The notes under the pieces: generated by a model | What the model saw: only the letters and a program-made list of their open reading frames with translations | Told to the model about the DNA's origin: nothing | The model's database searches: none | Assembly: GCA_002687665.1 (NCBI GenBank) | Contig: NZAX01000016.1 | Coordinates: 1 to 10,344 of the forward strand | Reading direction: 5' to 3' | DNA length: 10,344 bases | From: Flavobacteriaceae bacterium | Lineage (GTDB): Bacteria > Bacteroidota > Bacteroidia > Flavobacteriales > Flavobacteriaceae | Shown: positions 6,368 to 10,344 of the stretch, in pieces | Layout of the letters: each line of letters starts with the position of its first letter | Position numbering within the stretch: position 1 is the stretch's first letter | Translations under genes and position numbers: made by a program

Positions 6368-6378
6368 ACTTCCCAGCA

Positions 6379-7719
6379 ATGTTTAAAAAAATTTTAATTG
6401 CTAATCGTGGGGAGATTGCTATGCGATTAATAAGGACTTGTAAAGAGATGGGGATTAAAACTGTAGCAGTATACTCTACTGCAGATCAGGAAAGCCTTCA
6501 CGTTCGTTTTGCCGATGAAGCGGTTTGCATTGGCCCTCCGCCAAGCTCAGACTCCTATTTAAAAATGGCCAATATCATGGCGGCTGCAGAAATTTGTAAT
6601 GCCGATGCCATCCACCCAGGTTATGGGTTTTTATCTGAAAATGCCAAATTTTCAAAAATTTGTAAAGAACATGGGATCAAATTCATTGGTGCATCAGAAG
6701 AGATGATAGAAAAAATGGGTGACAAAGCTTCTGCAAAAGCTACAATGAAAGCGGCAGGGGTTCCGACCATACCTGGATCCGAAGGCATATTGGAATCATT
6801 TGATCAAGTTAAAAGAATTGCAAAAAAAACGGGCTATCCAGTTATGTTAAAAGCTACTGCCGGTGGAGGAGGCAAAGGTATGCGAGCAGTTTGGAAAGAA
6901 AAAGATTTACAAAAAGCCTGGGAAAGTTCACGTCAGGAGGCCTCCGCCTCTTTTGGAAATGATGGAATGTACATGGAAAAACTTATTGAAGAACCACGCC
7001 ATATCGAAATTCAGATTGTGGGAGACTCAAAAGGTAAGGCTTGTCACTTATCCGAGCGAGATTGTTCTGTACAAAGGAGACATCAAAAATTGACCGAGGA
7101 AACACCCTCCCCGTTTATGACACCTGAGTTAAGAAAGAATATGGGAGCTGCAGCAGTAAAAGCTGCTGAATATATCAAATATGAAGGTGCTGGCACCGTT
7201 GAGTTTTTAGTGGATAAGCATCGGAACTTCTACTTTATGGAAATGAACACGCGTATTCAGGTAGAGCACCCTATTACCGAGCAGGTCATCAACTTCGATC
7301 TCATAAGAGAACAGATTTTGGTCGCTGCCGGAGTTGAAATATCAGGTGAGAACTACCTCCCCAGAATGCACTCAATTGAATGTAGAATCAATGCCGAGGA
7401 TCCCTATAATGATTTTAGACCCAGTCCAGGAAAAATTTCAACTCTTCACTTTCCTGGAGGTCATGGAGTAAGAATGGATACCCACGTTTATGGCGGGTAC
7501 ATCATACCCCCCCATTATGATTCTATGATTGCCAAGCTCATAACTACTGCCCAAACAAGAGAAGAGGCCATCAATAAGATGAGGCGTGCACTGGATGAAT
7601 TTGTAATTGAGGGAATAAAAACCACTATCCCATTTCACCGCAAACTGATGGATCATCCGGATTATATTTCCGGAAATTATACTACCAAATTCATGGAGAC
7701 TTTTTCGATGGAGGATTAA
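6379..7719 (+). CDS. accC: Biotin carboxylase subunit of acetyl-CoA carboxylase
   Basis: AccC uses ATP and bicarbonate to carboxylate the biotin on AccB, the first half-reaction of acetyl-CoA carboxylase. The 446-residue length is normal for a stand-alone subunit. The N-terminal domain opens with [17 protein letters not shown] (3-19). The ATP-grasp domain shows the glycine loop AGGGGKGMR (161-169), [10 protein letters not shown] (207-216), [12 protein letters not shown] (226-237), and the active-site stretch [12 protein letters not shown] (287-298) with Glu288, Asn290 and Arg292. Lys116 and Lys158 are the expected ATP contacts. It directly follows accB, supporting a fatty-acid rather than propionyl-CoA or pyruvate role. 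The carboxyltransferase genes accA and accD are not in this window. No clear terminator follows the stop. Confidence 0.97.
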   Translation: MFKKILIANRGEIAMRLIRTCKEMGIKTVAVYSTADQESLHVRFADEAVCIGPPPSSDSYLKMANIMAAAEICNADAIHPGYGFLSENAKFSKICKEHGIKFIGASEEMIEKMGDKASAKATMKAAGVPTIPGSEGILESFDQVKRIAKKTGYPVMLKATAGGGGKGMRAVWKEKDLQKAWESSRQEASASFGNDGMYMEKLIEEPRHIEIQIVGDSKGKACHLSERDCSVQRRHQKLTEETPSPFMTPELRKNMGAAAVKAAEYIKYEGAGTVEFLVDKHRNFYFMEMNTRIQVEHPITEQVINFDLIREQILVAAGVEISGENYLPRMHSIECRINAEDPYNDFRPSPGKISTLHFPGGHGVRMDTHVYGGYIIPPHYDSMIAKLITTAQTREEAINKMRRALDEFVIEGIKTTIPFHRKLMDHPDYISGNYTTKFMETFSMED

Positions 7720-7947
7720 GAGTTTTTTCTCATTACAAAATTCCCAAGAATGTTCTGTTCGAGTCAACTATTCAATTATATTTTGGTTTACCATTATAAA
7801 TCATTCTAGCTGTTTTCCAACACAATCTGGGTGCATTTATATCATTAATTGGCCTTTCAATATTAAATTAAATAGACAAGCTGATGTCTGAAATCTCCAT
7901 ACTTTATTTACCAATTTCGATGAAGAAACTCCAAAAGCAGGTCAAAA
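7720..7947. other. Convergent intergenic gap, no gene or clear terminator
   Basis: These 228 bases lie between the 3' ends of accC (+) and asd (-). I find no RNA gene, no repeat and no GC-rich hairpin with a T tract. The only ORF of note, ATG at 7884 running 23 codons into the asd 3' end, has no supporting signal. Transcripts from both sides may overlap here. Confidence 0.6.
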
Positions 7948-8937
7948 TCAAATAAAATTTTCTTGTAGCAAATACTCCGCGATTTGAATGGCATTAGTTG
8001 CCGCTCCTTTTCGAAGGTTATCGGCCACTACCCATAGGTTAATTGTTTTGTCTTGAGACTCATCTTTTCTGATTCTTCCCACGAAAACTTCATTCTTGCC
8101 AGCGGCATAAATCGGCATAGGATAAGTATTTGTAACTGGATTATCTTGCACAACTATACCTGGACTATCAATTAAAAGCTTTCGTATCTCTGCAAGATCA
8201 AAATCATTTTTCAACTCAACATTTATAGATTCACTGTGTCCGCCTACCACGGGTATTCTGATTGCAGTGGCTGTGACTCTAATGGAGTAATCGTCAAGAA
8301 TCTTGTGGGTTTCATTTATCAATTTCATTTCCTCATTAGTGTAGCCATTATCCAAAAAAATATCACAGTGGGGTATTGCATTACGATGAATTGGGTATGG
8401 GTAAGCCATCTCTCCTTTTTTCTCCCTGTACTCATTTTCTAATTGTTGAACTGCTTTGACTCCTGTGCCCGTAACTGATTGATAAGTTGATACTACGATG
8501 CGTTTTATTCCATAATATTCCTTTAAAGGGGCTAATGCTAACAACATTTGAATGGTAGAGCAGTTTGGATTGGCAATTATTTTATCTGAGGAGTTTAATT
8601 GCCCTGCATTGATTTCAGGAATAATCAATTTTTTGGAGGGGTCCATTCTCCAAGCAGAGGAATTGTCAATTACAACAGTACCTGCCTCAGCAAACTTGGG
8701 AGCCCATTCCAAAGATGTTGACCCACCTGCAGAAAACAAGGCGATGTCTGGACGCATGGAAACTGCGGTTTTCAGCCCTACAACTTCGAGGGAATTACTA
8801 CCAAATACAATTTTTTTTCCCACAGACCTCTCTGAAGCGACGAGAATCAATTCTGTAAATGGGAAATTTCTCTCCGACAGGACCTGAAGCATAACCTCCC
8901 CAACCATTCCTGTTGCTCCTACAACTGCTAATTTCAT
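7948..8937 (-). CDS. asd: Aspartate-semialdehyde dehydrogenase
   Basis: Asd reduces L-aspartyl-4-phosphate to L-aspartate 4-semialdehyde with NADPH, the branch point to lysine/diaminopimelate, threonine and methionine. The 329-residue protein has the N-terminal NADP-binding loop GATGMVGE (7-14), SAGGSTS (69-75), the catalytic Cys126 in NPNCSTIQM, substrate-binding Arg227 in AIRIPV and the catalytic His234 in GGHSESINVE. VVADNLRKGAATNA (303-316) is the typical ending. Length and motifs fit the bacterial Asd group. The ATG at 8937 is preceded by a very good promoter, so it can be expressed separately from alr, which lies 107 bases upstream on the same strand. D-alanine (alr) and diaminopimelate (asd) are both peptidoglycan precursors, which makes the pairing sensible. 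Confidence 0.97.
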   Translation of the reverse strand: MKLAVVGATGMVGEVMLQVLSERNFPFTELILVASERSVGKKIVFGSNSLEVVGLKTAVSMRPDIALFSAGGSTSLEWAPKFAEAGTVVIDNSSAWRMDPSKKLIIPEINAGQLNSSDKIIANPNCSTIQMLLALAPLKEYYGIKRIVVSTYQSVTGTGVKAVQQLENEYREKKGEMAYPYPIHRNAIPHCDIFLDNGYTNEEMKLINETHKILDDYSIRVTATAIRIPVVGGHSESINVELKNDFDLAEIRKLLIDSPGIVVQDNPVTNTYPMPIYAAGKNEVFVGRIRKDESQDKTINLWVVADNLRKGAATNAIQIAEYLLQENFI

Positions 8938-8952
8938 GTATTAAATTTTTGG

Positions 8953-8982
8953 CAAAAATAAGCTTTATGATTTTGTAAACAA
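8953..8982 (-). promoter_or_regulatory. Promoter of asd (best in the window)
   Basis: On the minus strand TTG at 8982-8980 and TATTTTTG at 8960-8953 match the Bacteroidota -33 (TTG) and -7 (TAnnTTTG) elements with a 19-base spacing, inside the usual 19-21 range. Transcription would start near 8947, leaving a leader of only about 10 bases before the asd ATG at 8937. With no room for an SD, translation would be SD-independent. Confidence 0.72.
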
Positions 8983-9044
8983 TTTCAGTTGTTTTTTTCT
9001 CAAAATCTAAACAAACTGTTTAATTTATAACAGCATCTATCGAT

Positions 9045-10133
9045 TTATGTTTTGAGGACTCTTTGAATTCGATTTCCCAAAGAGGAAAGCAACTCATAGG
9101 AAATGGTTCCAGCATTTTCTGCCAACTCATCTGCTCTGATTCCAGACCCAATCATTACCACTTCACTTTCTTCATCACACGGAATCTCCCCAATGTCCAC
9201 CATTACCATATCCATACAAACATTACCTATCACATTGGCCTTTTTTCCGTTAACCAAAACCCAGCCTTTACCATGCCCATATTGCCTCGAGTAACCGTCG
9301 GCATGTCCAACAGGTAATACAGCAATACGAGTGTCTTTTGAAGCCCTCCAACCACAATTATATCCTACGGTTTCACCCGACCTAACCTTATGAATTTGGG
9401 TAATTTTTGTCTTGAGCTGTGCGATTGGGTTTAAGGTCTCATTCCATTTTGGATGATTGGCAAAGCCATACAATCCTATACCAACTCTTACCCAATCCAA
9501 ATGAAGCTCAGGGTAGTTGAATACCCCAGAGGTATTGAGTAGGTGATATTCAGGTTTTTGTTTTGAAGCACGATTGTGCTTGTGCATTATTTGGTGGAAC
9601 AGAGAAATTTGTTTTTCTGTATCCTCATTCGGTTTTGGAATTTCTGTTTGTGCTAGATGACTATATATAGTTTTTAATTTAAATGAAGGATCTTTCAATT
9701 GTTCCAAGACCCAGTCAGTCTCCTCTGGATGAAATCCGATGCGATTCAAGCCGGTATTGTATTTAATGTGAATTGGGTAGTCTGATTTTTTTTCTTCAAC
9801 AAGTGCTTCTTTAAATTTTTCCCAACTCCATTTGCTGTATAATACAGGTTCAAGATCATTATGGATGAGGGTCCTAAAATTCAGAACTTGAGGGTAAAAC
9901 ACCAGGAGGGGGATCTTAATCCCTAATTTTCTCAACTGAACACCCTCTTCGGTATAGGCAACTGCCAAGGCCTCTATTCCCATTTCAACAAGCCTTTTAG
10001 CAATGGGCCCAGAGACTCCGCCATAGGCATTGGCTTTTATGACCCCTATCAATTTCGAATGAGGGTTCAATCTTTTCCTTAGAGAACGGTAGTTTTTCTC
10101 TAACTTATTTAAATCAATCTCAAGAATGGTCAA
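9045..10133 (-). CDS. alr: Alanine racemase, TTG start
   Basis: Alr is the pyridoxal-phosphate enzyme that interconverts L- and D-alanine for peptidoglycan. The 362-residue protein has the PLP lysine Lys33 in VIKANAYG, YNTGLNRIGF (125-134), the SHLAQ segment (158-162), VRVGIGLYG (216-224), the second catalytic base Tyr258 in VGYN, PVGHADGYSR (274-283) and GNVCMDMVMVDI (303-314). The usual glycine-histidine after KANAYG is Gly-Val here. It stands alone, not fused to MurF as in some Bacteroidota. The start is a TTG at 10133-10131: the frame runs back to a stop at 10163-10161 with no ATG or GTG, and the N-terminus LEIDLNKLEKNYRSL fits relatives. The start overlaps the thymidine kinase 3' end by 14 bases, suggesting coupled translation. 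Confidence 0.95.
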   Translation of the reverse strand: MTILEIDLNKLEKNYRSLRKRLNPHSKLIGVIKANAYGGVSGPIAKRLVEMGIEALAVAYTEEGVQLRKLGIKIPLLVFYPQVLNFRTLIHNDLEPVLYSKWSWEKFKEALVEEKKSDYPIHIKYNTGLNRIGFHPEETDWVLEQLKDPSFKLKTIYSHLAQTEIPKPNEDTEKQISLFHQIMHKHNRASKQKPEYHLLNTSGVFNYPELHLDWVRVGIGLYGFANHPKWNETLNPIAQLKTKITQIHKVRSGETVGYNCGWRASKDTRIAVLPVGHADGYSRQYGHGKGWVLVNGKKANVIGNVCMDMVMVDIGEIPCDEESEVVMIGSGIRADELAENAGTISYELLSSLGNRIQRVLKT

Positions 10134-10344
10134 GATTTTTTTTATTTTTCTTTCCTTTCTTTAGCTCTCGCTCAGTAGAGGCCTTAAAAAATGCAGCCCT
10201 GCTAAGAGGCTCATAATCATTTTTTTCACCCAACAGAACCAAACCCTCTTGATCTGACTTTCTGTGGCTGTATAGGGCCAAATTCCCTGTTTCAGAACAA
10301 ATAGCGCGCACCTTGGTAACATACTCGGCCGTTGCCATTAGTGC
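10120..10344 (-). CDS. tdk: Thymidine kinase, C-terminal part (N-terminus off window)
   Basis: The minus strand is open from the right window edge to a TGA at 10122-10120, giving 74 residues. They match the C-terminus of a TK1-type thymidine kinase, which phosphorylates thymidine in the salvage pathway. The visible stretch includes LMATAEYVTKVRAICSETGN, a tyrosine/serine strand (LALYSHRKS) and VLLGEKNDYEPLSRAAFF, the lasso-loop region that closes over the nucleoside. Zinc-binding TK1 enzymes have cysteine pairs in this part; only one cysteine remains here, so the zinc site appears lost. The internal ATG at 10338 is not the real start, because the frame and homology continue upstream. The tail is lysine-rich (KKGKKNKKN), encoded partly by a run of eight A residues. 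alr starts inside its last codons. Confidence 0.9.
   Translation of the reverse strand, partial: ALMATAEYVTKVRAICSETGNLALYSHRKSDQEGLVLLGEKNDYEPLSRAAFFKASTERELKKGKKNKKNLDHS

Noticed and set aside
7438..7767. 109-codon minus-strand ORF under accC
   Set aside because: It is the reverse-strand shadow of a well-identified gene, with no recognisable protein features. The same applies to the other short ORFs under nhaP, pdxA, fabH, accB, asd and alr.
7884..7955. 23-codon plus-strand ORF after accC
   Set aside because: No SD, promoter or terminator supports it, it overlaps the asd 3' end, and its composition looks like random AT-rich sequence.
9010..9025. Hairpin TAAAC/GTTTA between alr and asd as a terminator
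   Set aside because: Only a 5-bp, AT-rich stem with no following T tract.
1..10344. CRISPR array, tRNA, insertion sequence, phage or defence genes
   Set aside because: No direct-repeat array, tRNA-like fold, transposase or integrase motif, or attachment-type repeat was seen. All long ORFs are core metabolism, transport or translation genes.

Overview
The window looks like chromosomal core DNA from a member of the Bacteroidota (Flavobacteriia or Cytophagia type). The evidence is the AT-rich sequence, protein signatures typical of the phylum, the gene order pdxA - DUF177 - rpmF - fabH - accB - accC, several TAnnTTTG promoter -7 elements, and the near absence of Shine-Dalgarno (SD) sequences. 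I could not search databases, so I do not name a genus.

Layout. 1-658 (-): a family 2 glycosyltransferase of the dolichyl-phosphate glucosyltransferase type, cut by the left edge. 661-934: a mini-gene on the minus strand with a perfect 13-nt SD, a 20-codon ORF and an intrinsic terminator. 935-2203 (-): a CPA1 Na+/H+ antiporter. 2240-2830 (-): riboflavin synthase. 2884-7719 (+): a biosynthetic run of pdxA, a DUF177 protein and rpmF, then a strong terminator, then fabH, accB and accC. 7720-7947: a 228-nt convergent gap with nothing convincing in it. 7948-8937 (-): asd. 9045-10133 (-): alr. 10120-10344 (-): the C-terminal end of thymidine kinase, overlapping alr.

How the genes work together. 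FabH starts fatty-acid synthesis by condensing an acyl-CoA primer with malonyl-ACP. AccB and AccC are the biotin carrier and biotin carboxylase that supply malonyl-CoA. DUF177 and rpmF form the usual ribosomal L32 pair. ribE (flavin) and pdxA (pyridoxal phosphate) are divergent and share a 53-nt intergenic region with overlapping promoter-like boxes. Alr needs pyridoxal phosphate and makes D-alanine; Asd feeds the lysine/diaminopimelate, threonine and methionine branch. Both therefore serve peptidoglycan precursor supply.

Nearly everything here is housekeeping. The one element that stands out as possibly undescribed is the SD-driven 20-codon mini-gene at 778-840: its SD pairs perfectly with the 16S rRNA 3' tail in a lineage, and a window, where the other genes show no comparable SD. 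Two genes (DUF177 and alr) appear to start at TTG.
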